Origin: Gemmatimonadota bacterium | GTDB taxonomy: Bacteria > Gemmatimonadota > Gemmatimonadetes > Gemmatimonadales > GWC2-71-9 | DNA: 55,274 nucleotides | Reading direction: 5' to 3' | Assembly: GCA_027294455.1 (NCBI GenBank) | Contig: JAPULZ010000121.1 | Location: 1-55,274, forward strand | Part shown: in pieces, positions 35,868 to 45,081 of the stretch | How positions within the stretch are numbered: position 1 is the first letter of the stretch | Layout: each line of letters opens with the position of its first letter | Position numbers and translations under genes: made by a program | Notes under the pieces: model-generated | What the model saw: the letters and a program-made list of their open reading frames with translations, nothing else | The model's database searches: none | What the model was told of the DNA's origin: nothing

Positions 35868-36323
35868 ATGACGCAAGTTACCCCCAAAACATTCTGGATT
35901 TGCGCCATTGTCATGGTCGTGGCGTGTGGTGGACCGTCGGCGTCGCCGTTCATCGCTCCGGCCAATCCAGAGACCACCGTGACCAACTTCCTGAGTGCCG
36001 TGCGATCCAACGATCTCACCATGATGGGGCGCTTGTGGGGCACCAAGGACGGTCCGGCCCTCGGGCGGATGGATCGGGAAGAACTGCAAATGCGGTTGAC
36101 CGTGATGCGGGCCTACCTGGTCCATGACCGATTCGAGATGTTGCCGCCCGACCTGGCAGTGATCGCCGTGCCGGACGAGACGTCGGTCAGAGTCCAGTTG
36201 ATGCGAAACGCCTGTATAGTGACGGTGCCCTTCGTGGTCCTGGAGACCAACTCCGGGTGGCTGGTCAGCAGTGTGGATCTCAACGAAGTGGGCAACCCCA
36301 TGACCACCTGCCGGTTGCCGTAA
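35868..36323 (+). CDS. Small unknown lipoprotein
   Basis: The 151-residue product has a lipoprotein signal (FWICAIVMVVAC, Cys20) followed by GGPSASPF. The rest looks like a small NTF2-like or DUF4878-type fold (PETTVTNFLSAVRSNDLTMMGRLWG), with two further cysteines (NACIVTV and TTCRLP). It is divergent from pdxJ and convergent with the methylmalonyl-CoA epimerase gene. No family is recognised with confidence. Confidence 0.7.
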   Translation: MTQVTPKTFWICAIVMVVACGGPSASPFIAPANPETTVTNFLSAVRSNDLTMMGRLWGTKDGPALGRMDREELQMRLTVMRAYLVHDRFEMLPPDLAVIAVPDETSVRVQLMRNACIVTVPFVVLETNSGWLVSSVDLNEVGNPMTTCRLP

Positions 36324-36355
36324 ACGCGGAACCCCTGGGGTGGCCGGGTAGTTAA

Positions 36356-36754
36356 CTACTCCGTGAGTTCGATGAGGATGCCCGAGGTGGATTTCGGGTG
36401 GAGGAAGGCGATCCGTTCGCCGTGGGCTCCCCGGCGAGGCACCTCGTCCACGAGCTGGTAACCGAGGCGGCGGCAGCGCGCGAGCGCGCCATCGAGGTCC
36501 GGTACCCGGTAGCATACGTGATGGATACCCGGCCCGCGTTTGGCCAGGAACCTGGCGATGGGAGAGTCGGCGGTGCGCGGTTCCAACAGCTCGACGTCCA
36601 CGTCGCCGAACGGCAGAGAAACGATCGCAGCCCCGTCGGTGGGCTCGAGGGTTTCGGGGACGGCGCCCAGCACGTCGCGATAGAACGCCAGGGCGGCGTC
36701 GATGTCGGGAACCGCGATGCCGATATGGGCGATTGTACAGTCGGTGGGCGGCAC
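36356..36754 (-). CDS. mce: Methylmalonyl-CoA epimerase
   Basis: The enzyme interconverts (2R)- and (2S)-methylmalonyl-CoA in propionate metabolism. The 132-residue vicinal-oxygen-chelate protein has AHIGIAVPDIDAALAFYRDVLG with its metal His, GDVDVELLEP, GPGIHHVCYRVPDLD with the second His, and a C-terminal ILIELTE. I chose GTG at 36754, preceded by GGAGGA, which gives the normal family length; a longer in-frame reading exists. No methylmalonyl-CoA mutase gene is in the window. Confidence 0.88.
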   Translation of the reverse strand: MPPTDCTIAHIGIAVPDIDAALAFYRDVLGAVPETLEPTDGAAIVSLPFGDVDVELLEPRTADSPIARFLAKRGPGIHHVCYRVPDLDGALARCRRLGYQLVDEVPRRGAHGERIAFLHPKSTSGILIELTE

Positions 36755-36847
36755 GGGTCCTCCGTGAAGCGTGAAGACGTGGGTTCGTTCGCAATGTGCC
36801 CGTTCGACCGGGGTCGATGGGCCCAACATAATCAGTGGAGAAAAAGA

Positions 36848-37174
36848 ATGTCAGCTCCCATCAAACTGTCCGATGATGTGTTCGAGGAGGAAATCGGCAA
36901 GCACGATGGTCTCGCGGTAGTCGATTTCTGGGCGACGTGGTGTGGACCGTGTCAGATGATCGCCCCCCTCATCGAGCAATTGGCCGACGAATATGACGGC
37001 AAAGTGAAAGTCGGCAAACTCGACGTCGATGCAAATCAACGGGTCACGGCCCGCTTCAACGTCCGCTCGATTCCCGCCGTGCTGATCTTCAAGAACGGTG
37101 AGCACGTCGACACGGTAATCGGGGCGGTGCCCAAGGCGCACCTGGTCGAGAAGATCGAGGCCCACTTGGGATGA
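36848..37174 (+). CDS. trxA: Thioredoxin
   Basis: The 108-residue product is a standard thioredoxin: VVDFWATWCGPCQMIAP with the redox pair C32/C35, then VDANQRVTARFNVRSIPAVLIFKNG containing the cis-Pro. The ATG at 36848 is preceded by GGAG eight bases away. It would supply dithiol reductant for cytoplasmic enzymes, potentially including AhpD-type peroxidases, though nothing here links it to the 20.8 kb gene. It opens the plus-strand run that ends at 49658. Confidence 0.97.
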   Translation: MSAPIKLSDDVFEEEIGKHDGLAVVDFWATWCGPCQMIAPLIEQLADEYDGKVKVGKLDVDANQRVTARFNVRSIPAVLIFKNGEHVDTVIGAVPKAHLVEKIEAHLG

Positions 37175-37277
37175 GCCGGATGGCGGCCTCATGTTCGGAT
37201 ACGGCGTCTGCCCGTGTGGGCGGCGCCGTTTTCGCGTTGGTGGGTCTGGTGAGCCCGGGCACGGCGCGGTGGGGGCG

Positions 37278-38105
37278 GTGAAAGGCAAGCTGTATGTCAT
37301 GGCCACACCGCTCGGGAATCTGGGCGACCTGTCGGTGCGCGCCGCGGAAGTGTTGCAGTCGGTCGATGTGGTTGCGGCGGAAGACACGCGGCGCAGCCGG
37401 ACGTTGCTCCAACATGTGGGCGCGCGCCCTCGAGTCGTGAGTTATCACGCCCACTCGAGCGCCTCGCGCACCGACGAATTGCTGGAAACTCTCCAGGTCG
37501 GCGGATCGGTAGCACTGCTCACCGACGCCGGGACGCCCGCGGTCAGCGACCCGGGTAGCGATCTCGTGCGCCGGGCCCGAGCGGCCGACATCGAAGTCGT
37601 CGCCGTGCCGGGGCCATCGGCGGTGGCCGCTGCTCTCAGTGTCGCGGGTCTTCCCGCTGACCGGTTCACGTTCTTCGGATTTCTGCCCCGCAAGGGGGGC
37701 GAGCGGACCCGTCTTCTCCGAGCCATTGCCGGCAGTCCCTGGACCGTGGTGGTGTTTGAAGCACCCCCGCGCCTGGTGCGCCTCCTCGAAGATTTGGCCG
37801 AGGTGTGCGGTGGAGACCGCCACGTGGTCGTCGCCAGAGAACTCACCAAGCTGCACGAAGAGGTACGGGCCGGGACCCTCGAGGAACTGGAGGGTTACTA
37901 TCGCGAGGCGAGGGTAAAAGGTGAGATTACGCTCGTAATCAGCAGCGCGCCTGTCGAGCCGAACGTGGTGAGTGAAGAGGAGATTCGCGCGCGGGCGCGC
38001 GAGCTGTTGAAGGAGGGGATGAGCCGCCGGGACGTGGCGGCGTGGTTGGCCGAGGAATTGGATGTGTCGCGCAAGGAGACGTATCGGGTGGTGACCTCAC
38101 TGTGA
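37278..38105 (+). CDS. rsmI: 16S rRNA (cytidine-1402-2'-O)-methyltransferase
   Basis: RsmI methylates the ribose of C1402 in 16S rRNA using SAM. The 275-residue product has GKLYVMATPLGNLGDLS, AAEDTRRSRTLL, LLTDAGTPAVSDPGS and VPGPSAVAAALSVAGLP, the tetrapyrrole-methylase-fold hallmarks of RsmI. The GTG at 37278 gives the normal N-terminus; an upstream in-frame extension is Gly/Arg-rich and rejected. It is followed at once by the DUF4159 gene. Confidence 0.95.
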   Translation: MKGKLYVMATPLGNLGDLSVRAAEVLQSVDVVAAEDTRRSRTLLQHVGARPRVVSYHAHSSASRTDELLETLQVGGSVALLTDAGTPAVSDPGSDLVRRARAADIEVVAVPGPSAVAAALSVAGLPADRFTFFGFLPRKGGERTRLLRAIAGSPWTVVVFEAPPRLVRLLEDLAEVCGGDRHVVVARELTKLHEEVRAGTLEELEGYYREARVKGEITLVISSAPVEPNVVSEEEIRARARELLKEGMSRRDVAAWLAEELDVSRKETYRVVTSL

Positions 38106-38107
38106 AC

Positions 38108-38782
38108 ATGCGTGCGTCGGTCTTGCTGCTCGCCGGAATCGGGGCGATCGGTTCCCTCGCGGATCGAGCGGTTCAACGGTCGAGCACGCTCACCATCGGC
38201 CGGTTGCATTACGACGGCGGCGGGGACTGGTACGCCAACCCGTCCAGCATTCCGAACTTGCTGCAGGAGATCCGGTGGCGAACGTCGCTGCCCGTGGGCG
38301 ATCGCGAGCAGGTGGTGACCCTCTCCAGCCCCGGTTTGTGGGATTTGCCTTTCCTCTATATGACGGGGCACGGGAACGTGAATCTCTCCGATGAGGACGT
38401 GCTCATTCTCCGCCGATATCTGGAGAATGGCGGATTTCTTCATGCGGACGACAATTACGGGATGGACGAGTCGTTCCGCCGGGAGATCGCCCGGGTGTTC
38501 CCCGACCGGCCACTCGTGGAGGTGCCCCTCGATCACCATATCTACAGATTGGTCTACGCTTTGCCGCAGGGGATTCCCAAGATCCACGAGCACGATGGCA
38601 AACCGGCACAGGGTTTCGGGATCTTCATCGGCGATCGCCTGGCGGTCTTCTATTCGTATCAAACCGACTTGGGGGACGGCTGGGAGGATGCCGATGTCCA
38701 TGATGATCCGGCGGAGGTGCGCGAGTTGGCGTTTCAGATGGGTGTGAACCTCTTCGCGTACTCCGTGCTGGCCGGACGATGA
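38108..38782 (+). CDS. Exported DUF4159 protein
   Basis: The 224-residue product has a signal segment (MRASVLLLAGIGAIGSLA) and the DUF4159 core: LTIGRLHYDGGGDWYANP, LPFLYMTGHGNVNLSDED, LRRYLENGGFLHADDNYG, and EVPLDHHIYRLVYALPQG. The family resembles class I glutamine-amidotransferase-like folds and is usually found in operons with DUF4175, MoxR and BatA-type genes. Start is ATG 38108; GTG 38102 overlapping the rsmI stop as GTGA is an alternative. Function is unknown. Confidence 0.85.
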   Translation: MRASVLLLAGIGAIGSLADRAVQRSSTLTIGRLHYDGGGDWYANPSSIPNLLQEIRWRTSLPVGDREQVVTLSSPGLWDLPFLYMTGHGNVNLSDEDVLILRRYLENGGFLHADDNYGMDESFRREIARVFPDRPLVEVPLDHHIYRLVYALPQGIPKIHEHDGKPAQGFGIFIGDRLAVFYSYQTDLGDGWEDADVHDDPAEVRELAFQMGVNLFAYSVLAGR

Positions 38783-41700
38783 CACGGACGCATTCCTGGC
38801 TCGACCGCCGGCGCGCCGAATTGGTGCGACGGGAGTTGGGGACGGTCCTGCTCTGGACCGTGGGCGCCGCCATGTTGGCGCTGGCCCTCGGGGTTGGCCT
38901 GGGCCGCTTGGGTGTGTACCAGATCGTGCCTGCCGTCGTCATCGTGACGTGGACGCTCGTCGTCGCCGTCGTCGGCGCGGGGCTAGCCTGGCACCGGAAC
39001 CGGCTGCGGGAATCGGACGTGCATCGGTTGGCCGAGCGCATGGAGCGTCTCGGTAAGCTCCGGCGGGGTTCGGTGACCGGGGTCGTCGATCCCTCCGAGC
39101 ATGGCAGTCCGGTCCTGTTTGCAGCCGCCGACACCCACGCCTCCAACTGGTTGGAGGCGCGCGGTCGGGACACATTGGCTCCCGTGCACACCCGCGGGCG
39201 GCGCTCGCTGCGGCTGAGCGCCGTGGTCGGCGTCATCGGCGTCTCGGTCTTCGCGCTGTCGGGACCCGGGACCGGGCGCGGCGCCTCGTTCTGGCATCCC
39301 TTTGCGGTGCTCGGGGCTTCCAGTGGCGCCGTCACCCTCACCCTCGATCGCGACGAGGTGCGGCGTGGCGAGAGCGTCACCGTGTCCATCGCCGCCGCGG
39401 GCCGCCGCACCGCCACCCTGTGGAGCCGCGAGCCCGGGGAGCCCTGGTCGACCACGCAAATCGCACTGGACAGTGTCGGCCATGCGAGCTCCACCATCGG
39501 CCCCCTGGAGAGCGATCGATTCTTCCGCGCTGTGAGCGGGCGCAGCTCGTCGGAGACCCTGGAGGTTCGTGTGGCTTTTCCGGCGTTCCTCAGTGATCTC
39601 GTGCTTTCCGCCGAGTATCCGTCCTACCTGGAGCGGCCCACCGAGCCGTTGTATCCGGGGGACAGTGTGGTCTTACCGGTGGGAACGCGGCTCGCGGCAA
39701 GGGGGAGTGCCACCGTGGAGCTCGGCAGTGCGATGTGGCGGATCGCGTCGCGGGACTCTGTGCCGCTGGAGACGCAAGGAAACCTGTTCTCCGGACGGAC
39801 GACGGTCCGTCGCAGCGGCGATTGGGAACTCGTCGTGTCGCCGGCCAGTGGGAGACCGCTGGAAGATCCGGCCCCCGTGCTGCACATCGTCGCCGTCCGC
39901 GACAGCGCGCCGGAGATTTCCGTGCCCGTCCCCGGGGTGGATACGACGATCGCGCCGTCGTTGCGGCAACTCCTGGTCGTCGACAGCCGGGACGACCATC
40001 AGCTCACCCGCGTCGAGATCACGAGCTGGCGGGTGAGCCGGCTGGGCGCCGCGGACGAGGGCGTCACCGAAGAGCTCGCCCTGCCCGAGGGCGGTACCGA
40101 CCGGGCGGTGCTCCAGTGGGCGCTGGATTTGAACGACCGCGGATTCCTCCCGGGCGACACCGCCTACTACGTCCTGCGCGCCTTCGATAACGCGCCCACG
40201 CCCCAGGTCACCGAGACGCAAGCGTTCATCTTGCATCTTCCGTCCCTTGCCGAGATGCGGCAAGCGGTGCGCGATCAAGCCGAAGTCCTGGTGAACGACA
40301 CCGACTCCCTGTTGCAAGCCCAGGACGACCTCGCCGAGGAGACGCGCAACCTCGCCGCGGAACACGAAGCCGATGCGGCGGACACCCGCGGTGATGCCGA
40401 GCAGCGTATGGATTTCCGCTCGGCGGAAGAAGCGGCGGAGCTCGGTGCCGAGCAGAAACAACTCATGGAGCGGGCCGAGGAACTCTCCGAGCAGCTTCAG
40501 GAGCTGGCCGAAACGGGGTGGGAGGCGGGCATCACCGATCCCGAATGGCACCGTCGGTTGGCGGAGTTGCAGGAGATGTTGGACAAGGCGATTACGCCGG
40601 AAATGCGAGAAACCCTGGAGCAGTTGCAGGGCGCCCTGGAGCAGCTGGACGCGGCGGCGGTGCAGGAGTTGATGGAGCAGCTCGCCGCACAGCAGGAGCA
40701 GCTGCTGGAGCAGCTCGAGCGGAGTCGCGAACTCTTCGAGCGCGCCGCCCTCGAGGGCGAGCTGTCCACCCTCGCCGACGATGCCTCCGAGCTGGCCGAC
40801 CGCCAAGATCAATGGAACGAAGCCACGGAAGACGCCGCGCAATCGGATTCTGCGTTGGCGGCCGAAGAGCAGGCGCTGACGTCCGAAGCCCGGCAGCTGG
40901 CCGAAGACCTGGCGGCCATGCAAGAGGCCATGCAGCAAGCCGGCCAGCCGGGCGACATGCGGCAGTCACAACAGCGAGCCGACCAGGCGGCGGCGCAAAT
41001 GAACCAGGCCGCGCAACAAGCGCAGCAAGGCCAACGGAGTCAAGCCCAACAGTCCGGCCAGTCGGCGAGCGAGAACCTGCAACCCATCGCCCAGGATTTG
41101 CGCGATCAGCTGGAGCAGATGCGCCAGGATTGGCGCCAAGAGGTGTTGGGCATGATGGACGCCGCCCTCACCGAGACAGCGGACCTCGCCGAGCGCCAGG
41201 AAGCCGTGACCGAGCGGTTGGAGCGGGGCGAAACGGGCGACGACGTGCGTGGCGACCAAGCGGCGATCCGCGAGGGTGTGGACCGGGTCATCGAACGACT
41301 GCAGAACGCCGCGGGCAAGAACGCCCTGGTGTCGCCGAATCTCAGCACCGCCCTCGGACTGTCCCGCTTGAAGATGACCGAAGCGCTGCAGGAGTTGCAG
41401 GAAGCCACTCCCAACAGCCGCCAGGCGGGCAACCGCGCGGGCCAGGCCCTCGACGGCCTGAACGAGGTGGCCTACGCGCTGTTGCGCAATCGGGGTGACG
41501 TGGAAGGCTCCGAGTCGGGCTCGGGCCTGGCCGAGGCCATGGAGCAGATGGCCCAGATGGCACAGCAACAACAGTCCATGGCGTCCGATGCCGGGCAGAT
41601 GCTGCCGATGATGGCGAGTGGACAGCAACAGTTGTTGCAGCAGCTCCTCGAGCTGGCGGAGCGCCAACGCCGGTTGGGGGAGGAGCTCGAGCGCATGGAT

Positions 41701-42060
41701 GCCGAGGGCGGGCCGACGGGAGCCGAGGAGATGGCCGAGGAGGCCATGGAGTTGGCGCGGCAGCTCGAAGCCGGAGGCCTCGATCGCGAGACCGTCGAAC
41801 GACAAGAGCAACTGTTCCGCCGTCTACTCGATGCCGGCCGCACGTTGCGCAGCGACGAGGAAGACGAAAGGAAAGAACGGGAAAGCGAAACGGGCGATCA
41901 GGCCAACGTTCGCCTTCCTCCCGAGCTCGAGGGAGCCACCGGCCCGGAGCCGCGGTACCCCTATCCCAAGTGGGAGCAACTGCGTCTGTTCAGCCCCGAA
42001 GATCGCCGCCTCATCCTCGATTATTTCCGGAGACTCAATGCCGAGCAGCACCGGCAGTAA
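38779..42060 (+). CDS. DUF4175-like large membrane protein with long Gln/Glu-rich coiled coil
   Basis: The 1093-residue product has two N-terminal membrane helices (about 21-43, 47-70) and a third near 141-162 (SAVVGVIGVSVFAL). A beta-rich extracytoplasmic part (about 180-490) follows, then a very long coiled coil (about 490-1000) extremely rich in Gln, Glu, Ala and Met (for example EQMAQMAQQQQSMASD). The C-terminus is PYPKWEQLRLFSPEDRRLIL. The order DUF4159 then DUF4175 is a recurrent pair. It overlaps the DUF4159 gene by ATGA and the TPR gene by 23 bases. A mechanical or scaffolding role in the envelope is inference. Confidence 0.8.
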   Translation: MTRTHSWLDRRRAELVRRELGTVLLWTVGAAMLALALGVGLGRLGVYQIVPAVVIVTWTLVVAVVGAGLAWHRNRLRESDVHRLAERMERLGKLRRGSVTGVVDPSEHGSPVLFAAADTHASNWLEARGRDTLAPVHTRGRRSLRLSAVVGVIGVSVFALSGPGTGRGASFWHPFAVLGASSGAVTLTLDRDEVRRGESVTVSIAAAGRRTATLWSREPGEPWSTTQIALDSVGHASSTIGPLESDRFFRAVSGRSSSETLEVRVAFPAFLSDLVLSAEYPSYLERPTEPLYPGDSVVLPVGTRLAARGSATVELGSAMWRIASRDSVPLETQGNLFSGRTTVRRSGDWELVVSPASGRPLEDPAPVLHIVAVRDSAPEISVPVPGVDTTIAPSLRQLLVVDSRDDHQLTRVEITSWRVSRLGAADEGVTEELALPEGGTDRAVLQWALDLNDRGFLPGDTAYYVLRAFDNAPTPQVTETQAFILHLPSLAEMRQAVRDQAEVLVNDTDSLLQAQDDLAEETRNLAAEHEADAADTRGDAEQRMDFRSAEEAAELGAEQKQLMERAEELSEQLQELAETGWEAGITDPEWHRRLAELQEMLDKAITPEMRETLEQLQGALEQLDAAAVQELMEQLAAQQEQLLEQLERSRELFERAALEGELSTLADDASELADRQDQWNEATEDAAQSDSALAAEEQALTSEARQLAEDLAAMQEAMQQAGQPGDMRQSQQRADQAAAQMNQAAQQAQQGQRSQAQQSGQSASENLQPIAQDLRDQLEQMRQDWRQEVLGMMDAALTETADLAERQEAVTERLERGETGDDVRGDQAAIREGVDRVIERLQNAAGKNALVSPNLSTALGLSRLKMTEALQELQEATPNSRQAGNRAGQALDGLNEVAYALLRNRGDVEGSESGSGLAEAMEQMAQMAQQQQSMASDAGQMLPMMASGQQQLLQQLLELAERQRRLGEELERMDAEGGPTGAEEMAEEAMELARQLEAGGLDRETVERQEQLFRRLLDAGRTLRSDEEDERKERESETGDQANVRLPPELEGATGPEPRYPYPKWEQLRLFSPEDRRLILDYFRRLNAEQHRQ

Positions 42061-43792
42061 GCTCGCCGCCGCTCTCATCGCAGGCCTGTTGCTGTCGCCG
42101 GCAGCATCGTCGGCGCAGGCGCGGTCGGGTGAATTGGGTGAGGCGTTCGAGCTCGAACGTCGCGGTCGCTACGCGGTTGCCGCCGAGCGCTACCGCAGCA
42201 TTCTCGAACGCGGTCCTGCCAATCTCTCCGCGTTGCTCGGCCTCGAGCGCGTGCTGCAGCCCATCGGCCAGTTGGATTCCATCCTGCCGTTCGTGGATTC
42301 CGCGTTGGCCCTGCAACCCGAGAACGCCGCGATCCGCTCCCTCGAGCTGCGCGTGTGGGGCAAGCTACAGCAGCTGGAGCGTTTGACCGCGGCCGCGCGC
42401 CGGTGGATCGAGGCGATGCCGGGCAATGCGGATCCGTATCGTGAATGGGCCAACGCCCTTTCCCGATCAGGCGATGTCGCGGCGGCGCGGGCCGTTCTCG
42501 AAGACGGCGCAGCGGACGTGGGCACGGCGGTGTTGGCCCGTGACATGGCGACGCAGGCGGGGATCGCCGGTGATTGGGGTGCCGCGGCGCGGCATTGGCG
42601 TCTCGCCGTTGGTCACAACGAGTCCGTCGAGGCGCCCGCCGTCACCAACATGACGCCGGCGCCCATGGAAGCGCACCGGGCCATTCTGAACGTGCTCTCC
42701 CGCGACCGGCACGACAAGGTCGGGGGACGGATCGCGGCGAATCTCTTGGTGTCGTGGAATCGCCCCGAGGAGGGCTGGGTGATCCTCGACCGCTCCGTCC
42801 CCGACGAGCCACAAGCCGCGGTGCCGTTGTTGCGGCGTTTCGCCGACCGCGCCGGGTTGGTGCGAACCCGAGAAGGCGCCCGGGCGCGGGGGTTCGCCAT
42901 GGAGCGCATCGCCGAGCTGTCCAGCGGGCAGGCCGCTCAACGCGCGCGGCTCGAGGCAGCGAGCGCGTTTGCCGATGCCGGCGAGCGGGACGCGGTGGAG
43001 CGCATGCTCGAGCAAATCGCCGCAGAGGATCGCGGCGGCGATGGCTCTCGCGCGAGCGCGGTGGCCTCGCTCATTCAGGTCATGGCGGAATCCGGGCGTG
43101 TCGAGGAAGCCGATGCGCGGCTGCTCGAATGGGCCGATCGGCTTTCCATGGACTCCGCCGCCGACTTGCGCCGGCTGGTGTCGTGGGCGTGGGTGCGTGA
43201 GGGGACGTTGGACCGGGCCGAGACGGTGTTGGGAAACGATTCCTCCGTCGCCGTGCTGGCCATGCGGGGATGGATCGCGTTGTATCTCGGCGACTTGCGG
43301 GGTGCGACGGATTACTTCCGGGCTGCCGGTCCCCGAACGGGAACGCGCAACGAGGTCACCGAACGCACCTCCATGATCGCGTTGATTCAGAATGTCCGGC
43401 CCGATTCGGTGCCGGCCCTCGGGGCCGCACTCCATCGCTTGATTCGCGGTGACACCGCCAAGGCGCTGGAGGAGCTGGGCGAGGCGGCGGCGGGCATTCC
43501 GGCGCGCAGTGGGCGGGCGGTGGTGTTGGCCTTCGCCGGACGGCTGGCGGTTGATCGGGAAGACGCTGACCGGGCGGAGGCGTACTTGCTCGCCGCCATC
43601 GCGGCCGATCCCCAGTCTGCGTCGGCACCGGCGGCCGCGTACCATCTGGCACGGGTGTACGCGATCGACGGGCGGGACGATGAAGCCCGCGTACGCCTCG
43701 AGAGCCTGATTCTCGAGTACCCGGCGAGCGCTGTGGTGCCATTGGCCCGTCGGATGTTGGAGCGCATCACCGGAGGGATCCCCCGAGGATGA
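42038..43792 (+). CDS. Periplasmic TPR protein
   Basis: The 584-residue product starts with a signal peptide (KLAAALIAGLLLSPAASSAQA) and is otherwise alpha-helical, with TPR-like units such as AFELERRGRYAVAAERYRSI, LALQPENAAIRSLELRVWG, and SAPAAAYHLARVYAIDGRDD near the end. The repeats are degenerate in the middle. I chose the ATG at 42038 because it directly precedes the signal peptide; the upstream in-frame part lies within the DUF4175 gene. It overlaps the next gene by ATGA, so the DUF4159-DUF4175-TPR-43789 genes form one coupled unit. Confidence 0.8.
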   Translation: MPSSTGSKLAAALIAGLLLSPAASSAQARSGELGEAFELERRGRYAVAAERYRSILERGPANLSALLGLERVLQPIGQLDSILPFVDSALALQPENAAIRSLELRVWGKLQQLERLTAAARRWIEAMPGNADPYREWANALSRSGDVAAARAVLEDGAADVGTAVLARDMATQAGIAGDWGAAARHWRLAVGHNESVEAPAVTNMTPAPMEAHRAILNVLSRDRHDKVGGRIAANLLVSWNRPEEGWVILDRSVPDEPQAAVPLLRRFADRAGLVRTREGARARGFAMERIAELSSGQAAQRARLEAASAFADAGERDAVERMLEQIAAEDRGGDGSRASAVASLIQVMAESGRVEEADARLLEWADRLSMDSAADLRRLVSWAWVREGTLDRAETVLGNDSSVAVLAMRGWIALYLGDLRGATDYFRAAGPRTGTRNEVTERTSMIALIQNVRPDSVPALGAALHRLIRGDTAKALEELGEAAAGIPARSGRAVVLAFAGRLAVDREDADRAEAYLLAAIAADPQSASAPAAAYHLARVYAIDGRDDEARVRLESLILEYPASAVVPLARRMLERITGGIPRG

Positions 43793-45081
43793 GACGGCGT
43801 AAATTTGTAGAGACCGTTGGCGGCCTGGCCGCCGGTGTCGGTTTGGGGACGCGATTCGGCGCAGATCCGCTTGGCGCGGCCACGTGGCTGCTCATTCCCA
43901 TGGATCGGCAACAATCGAATCACCTGAAAGCCTACGGTGTCACCTTTCGAACGTTACAGCGGGGCGGCAAGGCCGAATGGTTGTTGAATTTTCGGGATGG
44001 CAGTTTTCTGTTTCCCTTGGATCGCGCCACGGAACGGGACGCGGCGTTGCAGGGTGTCTCCACCGTGCAGCTCACCGATATCGACGTCGTGAACCTGCGG
44101 GGAACCATCGCGGCCAACAACATGGACGCGGTGCCCCTCGAGAAGGCACCGAAGGTGGCGGTCTACGTGCCGCCCAATCAGGCTCCCTGGGACGATGCCG
44201 TGCGGATGTCGCTGGAGTACGCCGGCATCGAGTACGATCGCATCTGGGATGCCGAGGTCGTCGGCAACCGGCTGACCGACTACGAGTGGCTGCATCTGCA
44301 CCACGAAGATTTCACCGGTCAGTACTCGAAGTTTTATTTGACCTATAGCGGCACGCCGTGGCTCACCCAGATGGTGCAGCGCAACCAGCTGATGGCCCGG
44401 ACGCTGGGATTCAATTCGGTGGCCGACTTGAAGAAAACGGTGGCAGAGCGCATTCGCACGTACGTCGACGACGGAGGATTCTTGTTCGCCATGTGTACCG
44501 CCACCGAAACCCTGGAGATCGCAGTGGCGGCCCGGGGAGTGGACGTGGCGGCGCGGTACGCCGACGGCACACCCATGGATCCCGACGCGTCGGCCAAACT
44601 GCGTTGGGAGCGCTCGTTCGCCTTCGACCGAGTGCGGCTCGAGCAGTCTCCCATCACCGCGAGCTTCTCGGATATCGACGGTCATCAGGTCAACAATCCG
44701 GCCAAGCGCCAGCCCCTAGGTGTGTCGACGCTGTTCAATTTCAGTGCCAAGATCGATCCCGTGCCCACCATGCTGGTGCAAAACCACCGGTCGGTGATTC
44801 CGGATTTCTACGGACTGACCACGTCGTTCCAGCGCGACCGCCTCAAGCCTGGTGTCACGGTGCTGGCGTACCAGGAGGGCGCGTCGTGGGTGAAATACAT
44901 CCACGGCGAATACGGCGACGGGACGTGGACCTATCTCGGCGGGCACGATCCGGAAGACCCCCAACACCGTATCGGCGATCCGCCCACCGACCTGTCGCTG
45001 CACCCCAACTCACCGGGTTACCGGCTCATCCTGAACAACGTTCTCTTCCCCGCGGCGAAGAAGCGTGAGCTGAAGACGTGA
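43789..45081 (+). CDS. Exported conserved protein with amidotransferase-like elbow (often mislabelled asparagine synthetase B)
   Basis: The 430-residue product starts MRRRKFVETVGGLAAG, a Tat-like or Sec signal. Conserved blocks are LLIPMDRQQSNHLKAYGVTF, WLLNFRDGSFLFP, YEWLHLHHEDFTGQYSKFY, YVDDGGFLFAMCTATETLEI and GTWTYLGGHDPEDPQH. From memory, close relatives occur in Bacteroidota and are labelled asparagine synthetase B, but I see neither that enzyme's N-terminal nucleophile Cys nor its ATP-binding motif. The GGFLFAMC turn resembles the nucleophile elbow of class I amidotransferase-like folds, as does GGFLHADD in the DUF4159 gene. Function unknown. Confidence 0.75.
   Translation: MRRRKFVETVGGLAAGVGLGTRFGADPLGAATWLLIPMDRQQSNHLKAYGVTFRTLQRGGKAEWLLNFRDGSFLFPLDRATERDAALQGVSTVQLTDIDVVNLRGTIAANNMDAVPLEKAPKVAVYVPPNQAPWDDAVRMSLEYAGIEYDRIWDAEVVGNRLTDYEWLHLHHEDFTGQYSKFYLTYSGTPWLTQMVQRNQLMARTLGFNSVADLKKTVAERIRTYVDDGGFLFAMCTATETLEIAVAARGVDVAARYADGTPMDPDASAKLRWERSFAFDRVRLEQSPITASFSDIDGHQVNNPAKRQPLGVSTLFNFSAKIDPVPTMLVQNHRSVIPDFYGLTTSFQRDRLKPGVTVLAYQEGASWVKYIHGEYGDGTWTYLGGHDPEDPQHRIGDPPTDLSLHPNSPGYRLILNNVLFPAAKKRELKT

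Noticed and set aside
35838-36794. 318-codon minus-strand open frame across the lipoprotein and epimerase genes
   Set aside because: It has low-complexity Arg/His composition, and the other frames have a lipobox protein and a clear epimerase.
36803-36832. TTCGAC and CATAAT boxes before trxA
   Set aside because: A start from these boxes would leave too short a leader to include the SD at GGAG.
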